Positions 23,881 through 35,800 of a stretch of 64,000 nt of DNA are shown here, one piece after another. The notes below the pieces were generated by a model. It was not told the DNA's origin. It searched no databases and was given only the letters and a program-made list of their open reading frames with translations. A program made the translations under genes and the position numbers. Each line of letters opens with the position of its first letter. The first letter of the stretch is position 1. Origin of the DNA: Haematobia irritans (taxonomy: Eukaryota > Arthropoda > Insecta > Diptera > Muscidae); contig NC_134398.1 in assembly GCF_050003625.1 (NCBI RefSeq), positions 74,515,635 through 74,579,634 on the forward strand, written 5' to 3'.

Positions 23881-26592
23881 ACTAATTAGAAGGCCCTGCT
23901 GTTCTAGCAGGTTGTGCAGGGCCATCTTTTAAGTGTACGTATTGCAACTGGTAAATTGCTTTTTTAAATGTTAGCATTTGTAGGCAAATTGTTATGGCTG
24001 TGGGTTATGCCATCCTCATCGGCAGTATGTTGTGCTATTACAATTGTTTTATTCAGCTGAATTCCTTTATATTGCTGGAATTCCTTTGAATTACTCTACT
24101 AGCTGTTTTTTACACACAATCTAGTTCTACAATACGATTTAAATTTCGTTCGTTTGTGTTTTACAGCTTCATGAAATCATAAGCTGCATCGTCTCGACCA
24201 CCCCTTCTTTTGCGGTGGTTCTTCTTCCACTCTTTTTCCTTCTCGCCACCATCGCTCAAGGTACTGGCGATTCTCAACTTTTCTAGTATCAAATCGTAAA
24301 ATTTAAAAATTGCTAATGAAGCAATTTTTTATTTACACCTTACTCTATATACATTACAATGGTCTGTTATTCATATGTCTTACCTAACTCTATAATATTA
24401 TCTAGGTCTTCTTCTATTGAACTGAAATTTAGGAACAAGCTCGATTACTTGGCCTCTCATTACATTAATTGTTTCATTAGTCAAAATTGTTGCCTCAATG
24501 TTAACAAACGTTTCGTAAGGTTCAGAAATAACAAAAATGTACGTATCGTTTTCGTATCAGCTGCTAAAACACAAGCGTCATCGATTGAAAGAAGAAAAAA
24601 AAATGCTTTAGAATCAGGTCATATTGAAGTTCTTACGGCCATAATTTTGTTGTATCATACACAGTTTAGCCTTCTATGGTAAAAAGGCTATTTCCCTTCG
24701 CTGTAAAGGTGTCCCCTCTCTTTCAACAGTGAAAGGGCCGAAACTGGTAAATATAGAATGTTCAAAAGATTCAGGGAGTATATCAAATCGGATGGAATCT
24801 TTGATTAGCCTATTGGACATGTCTCCACTACTTTCATGAAAGCGAAAAGCCCCACCTACCATAAATGTGTCATTTCTTCCCATATCCGCCTTGTCATAGA
24901 CAACTCTATTAACTGGCCTTCTATAGTTCCCCTCATTGTCAATCCCAATACGTTGACCAAGGCAAGAAATCAGAATCCTGCATTCCCAAACCCTTACCTT
25001 TCATCTGACTTGATGATATCGTATACCAAGGAGGAAATGCTTACGTAATTAACCGTCTTTGTAACTTAAGGCCTTCCTGGATACCGTATTGAGCCCCTCC
25101 ACACTCTGATGTATATCGGCCCTAGTGACATTTCTGTCAACCGGATATTATTGTGTAGCCCGCCTTCGCAATCTTCCGTGAAAACGGTGTACATTCATCT
25201 TGCCGAAATCATAAACTGTGCGAGGCCCACCCGTCGAAATCACTCCAGTGATAGGCGGAAATATTATTGCCATATGATCGGACTCAAAGTCCGTAGTAGA
25301 GCGCTTCACCCCAAAAGGAGAATGCAATCCTGGCGAGTGAAGAAATAGATTAATATCTGTGCCCGAGGTGCGGCGAGTTGGTGTTTCAGTCCCTCAAATC
25401 TCCAAATTAGGACAGTCCCTTAGAAAATTGTACATTAATCTACCCATATAGTCATTACATTACCACCCAATGATGGGAGCTTACCATAAAGCCCCCTCCT
25501 GGTATGGACTCGCCCTACCCACATAAGGCCAAAATGGTCTAGGACAAAAGTAATCCTGTCCGAAATAAACTTGGACCGCACAGTACTCAATCCCCTCAGA
25601 AATAATAGGTATTTGTTCACATCTAATTTGTCTCTTAATTGTAACAGCGGTCCCTCCTCCAGTCCGTCATTGTCCCTGTCATGTCGAAAAATTTGATAAC
25701 CATCAATCGATACCCTATGTCTAGGCCTCAGCTACGTCTCCGTGGCTGTAGTCTCGTAAGAGAGACAACAGAGTTGGTGTTAAAGAAAATGCATTTCAAC
25801 ATCCTACAACCCTCTCATATGTAGAAGCAGCACCAATATCGATAGCCCTGTCCTCCGAACCCTCTTCAGATCTAAATTGCAAAGCAAAAGAATCTATATC
25901 CCTCATAAAATCCAAAATACCCTTACCGTAATACGCAACACAATCATGATGGATATTCCTGCCTGCCGCCATTGCACCCCCATCGGCCACTCTGCCATGG
26001 AATATAATTGGTGCCGCAATTATATTCCTAGGGGATAATACCGCCCCATACGTCGCACCTTTATGGGCCAAACGAGCCCATAGATATGGACCTTGCAATC
26101 TATAATTTACGTGAATCTATACAGCTTATCGATTTCAGTGATTCTATCACAACGTATGATCTATTTCCCCGGTTCTATAGGAATCGCGTTCAAAATACTG
26201 CATGGCAAAATACCATGTTATTCTAAAATTTAATGTCGTCTTCTATCGATTATTCGTCCGTAAGACCTTCTACTACTACACCATAGGACAAAAGCTTTCT
26301 GGGCGTGTGAGTGAGGTATTTATAACCTCTTACTCCTAATAAATTTTTAATCTTGTCAAAATTTTCTAAACCCCTAGCTTTAAGGGAAATGATACCCCCT
26401 CTTACCATTTTGATTTCAAACAGTTCATTTTTAAAGTTGACTCTTATCACTTCGCCATTCTCCTTCATCATCATCATTATTGTCCATTTCGAGGACCTCA
26501 TCGTTCATAGAAATATGATTAATTTTTCTCAATAATTCAGCATTTGGTTCCTTATGGACTTTAGAGGTTTTCGATCAATAATTGAAACAATT
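23881..26592 (-). pseudogene. LINE-A, 3' portion, duplicated copy 1
   Basis: The minus strand carries a decayed Jockey-type LINE. A gag PRE_C2HC-like segment is at 26501-26250 (ELFEIKMVRGGIISLKARGL, then YLTHTPRKLLSYGVVVEGL). An endonuclease is at ~25620-25100, where DINLFLHSPG precedes the signature SDHMAIIF. A short terminal frame at 24300-24170 ends GGRDDAAYDFMKL-stop. Between these the frame is broken repeatedly. 25796-26098 is an open stretch (GKGILDFMRDIDSFALQF) that I cannot place. No reverse transcriptase was recognised, so the element is internally deleted. Confidence 0.6.
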
Positions 26593-26697
26593 CTGTGGAT
26601 TTATGACAAAACCCCATAAGTCTAAAAACTCAATTTTACAGGAGAGCGAAAATACATCTTTAAGGGGACACAAAAACTGCTGTAGAAAACATTTATG

Positions 26698-27043
26698 TTA
26701 AGTTAGGTTATGTGGCAGCCCGATGTATCAGGCTCACTTAGACTATTCAGTCCATTGTGATACCACAGTGGTGAACTTCTCTCTTATCACTGAGTGCTGC
26801 CTGATTCCATGTTAAGCTCAATGACAAGGGACCTCCTTTTTATAGCCGAGTCCGAGCGGCGTTCCACATTCCAGTGAAACCACTTAGAGAAGCTTTGAAA
26901 CCCTCAGAAATGTCACCAGCATTACTGAGGTGGGATAATCCACCGCTGAAAAACTTTTTGGTGTTCGGTCGTAGCAGGAATCGAACCCACGACCTTGTGT
27001 ATGCAAGGCGGGCATGCTAACCATTGCACCACGGTGGCTGCCC
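26698..27043 (-). repeat. tRNA-derived SINE with LINE-C tail, copy 1
   Basis: The minus strand starts GGGCAGCCACCGTGGTGCAA and has an A-box-like TGGTGCAATGGTTAGC and a B-box GGTCGTGGGTTCGATTCC, then a ~200-base unrelated body. It ends with the LINE-C-like tail (GTGGTATCACAATGGACTGA...) and a short AACCTAACTTAA run. It is flanked by TAGAAAACATCTA at the head and TAGAAAACATTTA at the tail, a 13-base target duplication with one change. It sits inside the DNA transposon. Confidence 0.85.
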
Positions 27044-27502
27044 AATAGAAAACATCTAGAAAATGTTTAATATTTATGTGATGGACCTTTTTAATAGCTT
27101 ATTTTTCTACTTTACCAAATCCACCTAGCACCCCCCGATCCAGATAAAATTACCAATTACTCACTTATGTTGTTTTGTCAAATGATATTTTATTTTAAAA
27201 AATAACATATCGCTACTTATGGTGTTTTGTCAAAAAAAAGGAAATCAATAGTTTACAACATATCTCGACTTACGGGGTTTTATGAAACTAAAGTAATAAA
27301 AAATGTGTGATATGTGTTGTTTTGCATAGGGAATTCGGCATTTTATTAATTCATTTGAACATAACCAATATATAAAAGTCAAGTTCAATGCTTAGATTTA
27401 ATTAAAAAATCTTAATGAAATGGAGGGAAATAATTTGAATTCATTCATGTTTAAAAACTTAAAAATATTGGATTCATATCAAAACTTATCTCGAAAACTA
27501 AT

Positions 27503-28133
27503 CTACTTTGTATGTATTGAATCAACTAAGTCCAAATCAACTTCAACTTCTTGTTCGCCTTCAGCAAGCAGGTTGTTGTAAAAATCGTGAAATTCTGCAC
27601 TGATGAACGGCAGAATGGATTGTAAGTCCCATTTTTTATTTAATGAAATAGGGAGTGGCCCAGAGTAACATTGATTTAGTTCAACATCTATTTTTTTCTT
27701 TCCCCGTCGAGTTATTACCAAATCCTTAAATTCTTCGTCTATATTCAAGGATAATTTATATTGAATGGTTCCTAATTTGGAACTTTCATACCGTAGCCAA
27801 CGCACGTCCTTCCATTGATATTTATCGCCTGTATTGTAGAAGAATTAGATAGTATTTTTACGTATTTATAAAATTAATGATTTTATTAAACTTACCTGAG
27901 TTATTTTTATTCGTCCAAGAATATTTGTCCTTCAATAGTGTTCCGAAGTCGAAAAATTCTTCTTGTGCCATTTCAACAGCACTATATTTGTGGCTTGTGG
28001 TTGAAATTAAAGTAGCCCAATCATGTTGATGGTGTATACAGTTAACACACTTTCGTTTCTTTTTTTCTATTTGAGAATGGGCGGTATCGCATTCCATATG
28101 AGTATGTCCTACTACTAAAAACTTGTGATCAAT
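27503..28133 (-). pseudogene. C-terminal fragment of the transposase-like gene (copy 1)
   Basis: Same as the end of the gene at 31837-34013, including the 67-base intron. It starts inside GHTHMECD and is cut off upstream by the duplication junction at 28133. Confidence 0.75.
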
Positions 28134-28214
28134 TTTCATTTTGTGGAGTAGGTATGATCCATATATCCCCGCTCATTAAAGAGAGAAGTTATCTTCTCGA
28201 AATCAATTAAATCA

Positions 28215-30926
28215 ACTAATTAGAAGGCCCTGCTGTTCTAGCAGGTTGTGCAGGGCCATCTTTTAAGTGTACGTATTGCAACTGGTAAATTGCTTTTTTA
28301 AATGTTAGCATTTGTAGGCAAATTGTTATGGCTGTGGGTTATGCCATCCTCATCGGCAGTATGTTGTGCTATTACAATTGTTTTATTCAGCTGAATTCCT
28401 TTATATTGCTGGAATTCCTTTGAATTACTCTACTAGCTGTTTTTTACACACAATCTAGTTCTACAATACGATTTAAATTTCGTTCGTTTGTGTTTTACAG
28501 CTTCATGAAATCATAAGCTGCATCGTCTCGACCACCCCTTCTTTTGCGGTGGTTCTTCTTCCACTCTTTTTCCTTCTCGCCACCATCGCTCAAGGTACTG
28601 GCGATTCTCAACTTTTCTAGTATCAAATCGTAAAATTTAAAAATTGCTAATGAAGCAATTTTTTATTTACACCTTACTCTATATACATTACAATGGTCTG
28701 TTATTCATATGTCTTACCTAACTCTATAATATTATCTAGGTCTTCTTCTATTGAACTGAAATTTAGGAACAAGCTCGATTACTTGGCCTCTCATTACATT
28801 AATTGTTTCATTAGTCAAAATTGTTGCCTCAATGTTAACAAACGTTTCGTAAGGTTCAGAAATAACAAAAATGTACGTATCGTTTTCGTATCAGCTGCTA
28901 AAACACAAGCGTCATCGATTGAAAGAAGAAAAAAAAATGCTTTAGAATCAGGTCATATTGAAGTTCTTACGGCCATAATTTTGTTGTATCATACACAGTT
29001 TAGCCTTCTATGGTAAAAAGGCTATTTCCCTTCGCTGTAAAGGTGTCCCCTCTCTTTCAACAGTGAAAGGGCCGAAACTGGTAAATATAGAATGTTCAAA
29101 AGATTCAGGGAGTATATCAAATCGGATGGAATCTTTGATTAGCCTATTGGACATGTCTCCACTACTTTCATGAAAGCGAAAAGCCCCACCTACCATAAAT
29201 GTGTCATTTCTTCCCATATCCGCCTTGTCATAGACAACTCTATTAACTGGCCTTCTATAGTTCCCCTCATTGTCAATCCCAATACGTTGACCAAGGCAAG
29301 AAATCAGAATCCTGCATTCCCAAACCCTTACCTTTCATCTGACTTGATGATATCGTATACCAAGGAGGAAATGCTTACGTAATTAACCGTCTTTGTAACT
29401 TAAGGCCTTCCTGGATACCGTATTGAGCCCCTCCACACTCTGATGTATATCGGCCCTAGTGACATTTCTGTCAACCGGATATTATTGTGTAGCCCGCCTT
29501 CGCAATCTTCCGTGAAAACGGTGTACATTCATCTTGCCGAAATCATAAACTGTGCGAGGCCCACCCGTCGAAATCACTCCAGTGATAGGCGGAAATATTA
29601 TTGCCATATGATCGGACTCAAAGTCCGTAGTAGAGCGCTTCACCCCAAAAGGAGAATGCAATCCTGGCGAGTGAAGAAATAGATTAATATCTGTGCCCGA
29701 GGTGCGGCGAGTTGGTGTTTCAGTCCCTCAAATCTCCAAATTAGGACAGTCCCTTAGAAAATTGTACATTAATCTACCCATATAGTCATTACATTACCAC
29801 CCAATGATGGGAGCTTACCATAAAGCCCCCTCCTGGTATGGACTCGCCCTACCCACATAAGGCCAAAATGGTCTAGGACAAAAGTAATCCTGTCCGAAAT
29901 AAACTTGGACCGCACAGTACTCAATCCCCTCAGAAATAATAGGTATTTGTTCACATCTAATTTGTCTCTTAATTGTAACAGCGGTCCCTCCTCCAGTCCG
30001 TCATTGTCCCTGTCATGTCGAAAAATTTGATAACCATCAATCGATACCCTATGTCTAGGCCTCAGCTACGTCTCCGTGGCTGTAGTCTCGTAAGAGAGAC
30101 AACAGAGTTGGTGTTAAAGAAAATGCATTTCAACATCCTACAACCCTCTCATATGTAGAAGCAGCACCAATATCGATAGCCCTGTCCTCCGAACCCTCTT
30201 CAGATCTAAATTGCAAAGCAAAAGAATCTATATCCCTCATAAAATCCAAAATACCCTTACCGTAATACGCAACACAATCATGATGGATATTCCTGCCTGC
30301 CGCCATTGCACCCCCATCGGCCACTCTGCCATGGAATATAATTGGTGCCGCAATTATATTCCTAGGGGATAATACCGCCCCATACGTCGCACCTTTATGG
30401 GCCAAACGAGCCCATAGATATGGACCTTGCAATCTATAATTTACGTGAATCTATACAGCTTATCGATTTCAGTGATTCTATCACAACGTATGATCTATTT
30501 CCCCGGTTCTATAGGAATCGCGTTCAAAATACTGCATGGCAAAATACCATGTTATTCTAAAATTTAATGTCGTCTTCTATCGATTATTCGTCCGTAAGAC
30601 CTTCTACTACTACACCATAGGACAAAAGCTTTCTGGGCGTGTGAGTGAGGTATTTATAACCTCTTACTCCTAATAAATTTTTAATCTTGTCAAAATTTTC
30701 TAAACCCCTAGCTTTAAGGGAAATGATACCCCCTCTTACCATTTTGATTTCAAACAGTTCATTTTTAAAGTTGACTCTTATCACTTCGCCATTCTCCTTC
30801 ATCATCATCATTATTGTCCATTTCGAGGACCTCATCGTTCATAGAAATATGATTAATTTTTCTCAATAATTCAGCATTTGGTTCCTTATGGACTTTAGAG
30901 GTTTTCGATCAATAATTGAAACAATT
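28215..30926 (-). pseudogene. LINE-A, 3' portion, duplicated copy 2
   Basis: Same content as 23881-26592: gag segment at 30835-30584, endonuclease at ~29954-29434 and terminal frame at 28634-28504. This copy lies next to the full DNA transposon that split LINE-A. The 5' part of the same LINE resumes at 34566. Confidence 0.6.
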
Positions 30927-31031
30927 CTGTGGATTTATGACAAAACCCCATAAGTCTAAAAACTCAATTTTACAGGAGAGCGAAAATACATCTTTAAGGG
31001 GACACAAAAACTGCTGTAGAAAACATTTATG

Positions 31032-31377
31032 TTAAGTTAGGTTATGTGGCAGCCCGATGTATCAGGCTCACTTAGACTATTCAGTCCATTGTGATACCAC
31101 AGTGGTGAACTTCTCTCTTATCACTGAGTGCTGCCTGATTCCATGTTAAGCTCAATGACAAGGGACCTCCTTTTTATAGCCGAGTCCGAGCGGCGTTCCA
31201 CATTCCAGTGAAACCACTTAGAGAAGCTTTGAAACCCTCAGAAATGTCACCAGCATTACTGAGGTGGGATAATCCACCGCTGAAAAACTTTTTGGTGTTC
31301 GGTCGTAGCAGGAATCGAACCCACGACCTTGTGTATGCAAGGCGGGCATGCTAACCATTGCACCACGGTGGCTGCCC
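31032..31377 (-). repeat. tRNA-derived SINE with LINE-C tail, copy 2 (duplicated)
   Basis: Same SINE insertion as 26698-27043, carried along in the 4.33-kb duplication with identical flanks. It is not an independent insertion. Confidence 0.9.
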
Positions 31378-31836
31378 AATAGAAAACATCTAGAAAATGT
31401 TTAATATTTATGTGATGGACCTTTTTAATAGCTTATTTTTCTACTTTACCAAATCCACCTAGCACCCCCCGATCCAGATAAAATTACCAATTACTCACTT
31501 ATGTTGTTTTGTCAAATGATATTTTATTTTAAAAAATAACATATCGCTACTTATGGTGTTTTGTCAAAAAAAAGGAAATCAATAGTTTACAACATATCTC
31601 GACTTACGGGGTTTTATGAAACTAAAGTAATAAAAAATGTGTGATATGTGTTGTTTTGCATAGGGAATTCGGCATTTTATTAATTCATTTGAACATAACC
31701 AATATATAAAAGTCAAGTTCAATGCTTAGATTTAATTAAAAAATCTTAATGAAATGGAGGGAAATAATTTGAATTCATTCATGTTTAAAAACTTAAAAAT
31801 ATTGGATTCATATCAAAACTTATCTCGAAAACTAAT

Positions 31837-34013
31837 CTACTTTGTATGTATTGAATCAACTAAGTCCAAATCAACTTCAACTTCTTGTTCGCCTTCAGCA
31901 AGCAGGTTGTTGTAAAAATCGTGAAATTCTGCACTGATGAACGGCAGAATGGATTGTAAGTCCCATTTTTTATTTAATGAAATAGGGAGTGGCCCAGAGT
32001 AACATTGATTTAGTTCAACATCTATTTTTTTCTTTCCCCGTCGAGTTATTACCAAATCCTTAAATTCTTCGTCTATATTCAAGGATAATTTATATTGAAT
32101 GGTTCCTAATTTGGAACTTTCATACCGTAGCCAACGCACGTCCTTCCATTGATATTTATCGCCTGTATTGTAGAAGAATTAGATAGTATTTTTACGTATT
32201 TATAAAATTAATGATTTTATTAAACTTACCTGAGTTATTTTTATTCGTCCAAGAATATTTGTCCTTCAATAGTGTTCCGAAGTCGAAAAATTCTTCTTGT
32301 GCCATTTCAACAGCACTATATTTGTGGCTTGTGGTTGAAATTAAAGTAGCCCAATCATGTTGATGGTGTATACAGTTAACACACTTTCGTTTCTTTTTTT
32401 CTATTTGAGAATGGGCGGTATCGCATTCCATATGAGTATGTCCTACTACTAAAAACTTGTGATCAATAATTTCAAAGTTTGGATTCTCCAGCAGAACTTG
32501 TTCAAACATTGCACAGATATACGAATTCCGATTTTGGCCTGGGCAAGAATCGCTGTATAAAATTATATGTTTTACATAGTTCGGTATTTTTTTGTTTTTA
32601 GGAATTTGAATATGCACGACGATATCTCATTGGCTCCACGCTTAGCTATTGTTTCATTCCAAATGAAACATGAAGCCATATTAGATTCTCCATCGTGGAT
32701 TGTTAAATTAAAGGTCCACAATGGCCTTTTATAAAAGAAAACCGAAGCATTTAAATGCGGTGTTGGCAAACACTGTTGAAGATCAAATGTATACATTTTG
32801 ACAGATTTGTTTTTCAAAGACAACGTTTTATCCTTATTTTTAGAATCATATGCCATGTCTGCTTCAGTATGATGTACTTCTTGCTGCATTTTAAGAAGAG
32901 CCAATTGATCATCGTTGTTGCTTGCATTACAAATATCCACTCTTAATCTTTCACAGACGTTGCACACGTCTAGATAAGGCTTCTTAAACTTAATATTAAG
33001 TTTCTGGAATATTTCTCTATATGTGTCGCAGCTGAAACTGGCTCAATACATTTTTCAGTGTACAACCTATATAACTCAGATACGCTTAGGTTACATTGAA
33101 AATAAACTTGCTTCGTGTGACGACGGCTGTAGTGGCTCTCATATTTAGGAAAACTATTTATATGTTCCAGAACTTCTTGATACTTTTGGACTGGTAATTT
33201 GTGCGACGGAATATGTTGTCCTCTCTTGTCAATTTGAACAAGTTGATTAGACCCCGCAACCTTATTCCGGTTTATGGTTCTGATAGATTCCGCAGTCTCA
33301 TCAAAAATACGTATAAAGCATTGTCTACAAACTCTTACACGTTGAATTTTAACGTCGACGTTATATAAAAAATTATATAGTCTGTTCTTAGAACTATTAG
33401 TTTTTCCAGTTTTTTTTTTGCTTCAGCTTCGATTAAGCCTGATAAATACTGTCTACGTTTATTATATGTTCCAAGACCCCAATACATTTTAAAAATATTC
33501 TGTTGTTCGTCAAATGAAATTTTTTGTATAGCAACGATTTCTGCATTTTTTAAGGGGTTTAGTTTCTTTAGCGGGAACAATTTTATTTTTGTAAATCACA
33601 TATTCTTTTCCGAGGTTTTTATTTCGTTTGTTAGCTTTCTTAAATGACAAGGATGATTCATTATCCAACATGAGAGTTTCATCGATTTCTACTGACTCTA
33701 AGTTTTTCAGATTTGTCGCTATAGATGCTGCAATTTATCGGTTGCTCTCTGTTGTAGTATTGAGGCAATCCTCTGAATCCGGTACATAATCCGAGTCATC
33801 ATAATCAGTCGCATGGAAAGGGTCGGCTTCATAGTCCAAATTGCTTTTATTTTTGTCCATCGAGTCTGCGTCAAACATGTCTTTGGACATTCTCTCATCT
33901 ACATCCACGCCCTTTGTTTCCCCATACAAACTCATTTTAGTTTCAGTTTCGATTAATTTATTTTGATTTTGTGCTAAAGCAGCAAGTATTCTTCCTCTTG
34001 TTATATTTCTCAT
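31837..34013 (-). pseudogene. Transposase-like gene of the AATT-type element, decayed
   Basis: From N- to C-terminus on the minus strand: MRNITRGRILAALAQNQNK and an acidic stretch (34013-33735). An in-frame stop after TTTESNR comes next, then SLSFKKANKRNKNLGKEYV and a KKCRNRCY Cys motif, where the frame shifts. IFKMYWGLGTYNKRRQYLSG and PYLDVCNVCERL follow. The conserved core is LHDG-like TIHDGESNMASCFIWNE, YSDSCPGQNRN and GHTHMECDTAHSQIEK (32617-32430). An intron of 67 bases (32229-32163, GTAAG...ACAG) keeps the frame, and the end is KYQWKDVRWLRYESSKLGT to VDSIHTK. I recall similar uncharacterised insect proteins with S-D-x-C-x-G-Q-N and HTHxECD motifs. An RNase H-like DDE core is likely but unproven. 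Several frameshifts make this copy inactive. Confidence 0.7.
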
Positions 34014-34565
34014 TCAAAAACAACATATCTTTTACCAAAGTGTCTATATTTCATAATTAGCCCCACGACAAAACACCAATATTCGACTTATGTTGGGGAC
34101 ACTAAACAAAATTGCATGTGACAAAAGCACATAAGTCTTCCTATGTTGTTTTGTCGCATTGAATGCTGATCATCGACTGACTAAGAAAACAACACAACTG
34201 CAGTTATGTTCGCGTTTATATTGAAATTTTATTCGATAAAACACGACGACTCGAGATATGTTGTTTTGTCATAAAATATTTTGTCAAATACAAAAACATA
34301 TGTGGACTTGTGTTGTTTTGTCAAAAGTACGTTAGAATTATTCCGAATACGTTTTGCAACATAAAACGGGATATGTTGTTTTGTCAAAACTAAACTTAAA
34401 AATTCGCGAGTTATGTTGTTTTTCACGACTCCATATCTCCCGATCTAGGGCATATATCAAAAATCTGTAAACACAAAAAGATGCGCCTTCGAAAACTACA
34501 CACAACATAAAATTTTTGAGAAATTGTCCTATCTCGACTTATGGGGTTTTGTCATAAGTCCACAG

Positions 34566-35330
34566 AATTAATGTTAAAAAGGATTTTGAATTATTATTTG
34601 AATCATCATTATTGTCCATTTCGAGGACCTCATCGTTCATAGAAATATGATTAATTTTTCTCAATAATTCAGCATTTGGTTCCTTATGGACTTTAGAGGT
34701 TTTCGATCAATAATTGAAACAATTAATGTTAAAAAGGATTTTGAATTATTATTTGAAGGACTTGCCAATCTTTGACCATCAATTAAATGCGTCTCTGCGT
34801 CTGTATTTGTATTGCCAATTCCATTAGATAGTAATGGCAAATTCTTAAAAAATTGTTGTTTTGAGGCACCTTCTATGCTTATGCATCTCAATATCAGGAG
34901 GGATATTCACACTCGTACCAAAAATATTAGAGCAGGTATTGATACTACTCAAACAATACTTATCCTCAGTCTTATTCTTATTGTTTGCCACTTTTCACTA
35001 TTTTTCACTTATTTTTTCACACAGACGCGTGGAACACTGTATGAGAGAATTTTTTCACTTTTTAATTCACAGAAGAACTATTACTCTTCTGCTTTCCTAA
35101 CGCCTGTATTTATACAAAAATTCCTTGAAATGCTTACTAATATAAATGACACGATCTACCCTCGAGTTCGTTCGCTTATTTTTTCACACAAACGCTTGGA
35201 ACACTCTTCTTCGGCTTCCCTAACGCCTGTATTTATACAAAAATTCCTTGAAATGCTTACTAATATAAATGACACGAGTTCGTTCGTGTATACCTCGTGT
35301 TTTTACAGGCAGCTGTAAAATACAAAATTT
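34566..35330 (-). pseudogene. LINE-A 5' end: repeated leader and start of ORF1
   Basis: ORF1 begins at 34891 on the minus strand (MRCISIEGASKQQFFKNLPL). It runs to 34661, and its continuation lies beyond the transposon at 30926. Upstream, 35000-35300 holds two ~123-base tandem units; 'cctgtatttatacaaaaat' starts near 35103 and 35226, and 'ttattttttcacaca' precedes each. Tandem units before ORF1 are typical of LINE internal promoters. Confidence 0.55.
34604..34757. repeat. Short tandem duplication preserving the empty transposon site
   Basis: This segment repeats the left flank of the transposon (30810-30926, also 26476-26592) joined directly to the right flank (34566-34603). It is the pre-insertion sequence. 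The local ~154-base duplication predates the insertion, or arose with it. Confidence 0.9.
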
Positions 35331-35800
35331 ATATTTTTCATCGATACCATAAATTGTACTCTTTGAAGCAAATCAATTTAAGTCTCTGGGGCCAACAGAA
35401 TTCATATCGGGCGAAAGATATACAGTCAAAAAAAGTGAGATCAACAAAAAAGTTGAGATCCTTTCACATTTTATTTCAAATTGGTGTACACCTTTTTTTT
35501 TTGCTATATCCACATCTGAACCGATTTTGACCAAATTTGGCATATGTATTAAGAATGTCAATTGTACAGTCAATGCAAAATTTTGGCCGCTGTGGTCATA
35601 TGGGTGTAAATCGGGCGAATGATATATGTATATGGAAGCTATATCTAAATCTGAGCCGATTTTAACCAAATTCAGCACACTAGACGATACTATTAATTGT
35701 ACTTGTTGTGCAAAATTTTAATCAAATTAGTAAAAATTCTGGGACGCCATATAAGTTCATATCGAGGGAAAGATATCACCCATGTTCGGATATCCACTTA
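35331..35800. repeat. Muscid dispersed repeat fragments
   Basis: 'aaatctgagccgattttaac', 'gtggtcatatgggtgtaaa' and 'ttcatatcgggcgaaagat' match units of the array at 47.3-48.6 kb at ~155-base spacing. No gene. Confidence 0.65.

Larger units (their letters stand above)
23803..28133. repeat. 4.33-kb tandem duplication, copy 1
   Basis: Every base I compared, and every open frame, recurs 4334 positions later. Copy 1 runs from CATTTTGTGGAGTAGG (23803) to GATCAAT (28133), then three T's, then copy 2 starts. The right breakpoint falls within a DNA transposon and the left one within LINE-B gag. Apparent identity means either a very recent duplication or an assembly error. Confidence 0.95.
26593..28133 (-). 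mobile_element. AATT-target DNA transposon, left part only
   Basis: Terminal repeat CTGTGGATTTATGACAAAAC at 26593, subterminal words such as 'cttatgttgttttgtcaaa' (27161), and the C-terminal part of the transposase-like gene on the minus strand. Truncated at the tandem-duplication breakpoint. Contains a SINE at 26698-27043. Confidence 0.8.
28137..32467. repeat. 4.33-kb tandem duplication, copy 2
   Basis: Second copy of 23803-28133. It continues beyond 32467 into the rest of the DNA transposon, whereas copy 1 is truncated at that point. This shows which copy is attached to the original right flank. Confidence 0.95.
30927..34565 (-). mobile_element. Full-length AATT-target DNA transposon (~3.64 kb)
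   Basis: The termini are inverted: left CTGTGGATTTATGACAAAAC, right complement CTGTGGACTTATGACAAAAC. Both are flanked by AATT. A second, unoccupied copy of the flanking sequence (34604-34757) reads GAAACAATTAATGTTAAA across the site, proving the borders and a 4-base target duplication. The inner ends carry many 'tatgttgttttgtca' words (34015-34560, and 31495-31655 on the left). It encodes the minus-strand gene at 31837-34013. A 4-base duplication would fit Sola-type elements, but I could not confirm the superfamily. Confidence 0.85.

Noticed and set aside
23890..23930. GC-rich hairpin (AAGGCCCTGCTG...GCAGGGCC) as a regulatory RNA
   Set aside because: It lies within decayed LINE-B/LINE-A sequence and nothing else supports a structured RNA.
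24359..24682. 107-codon plus-strand frame repeated at 28693-29016
   Set aside because: It is repeated only because of the tandem duplication; it has no domain and lies antisense to the decayed LINE-A.
26960..27043. A tRNA gene on the minus strand
   Set aside because: Good A and B boxes but imperfect arms and a long downstream body with a LINE tail; it is a SINE head.
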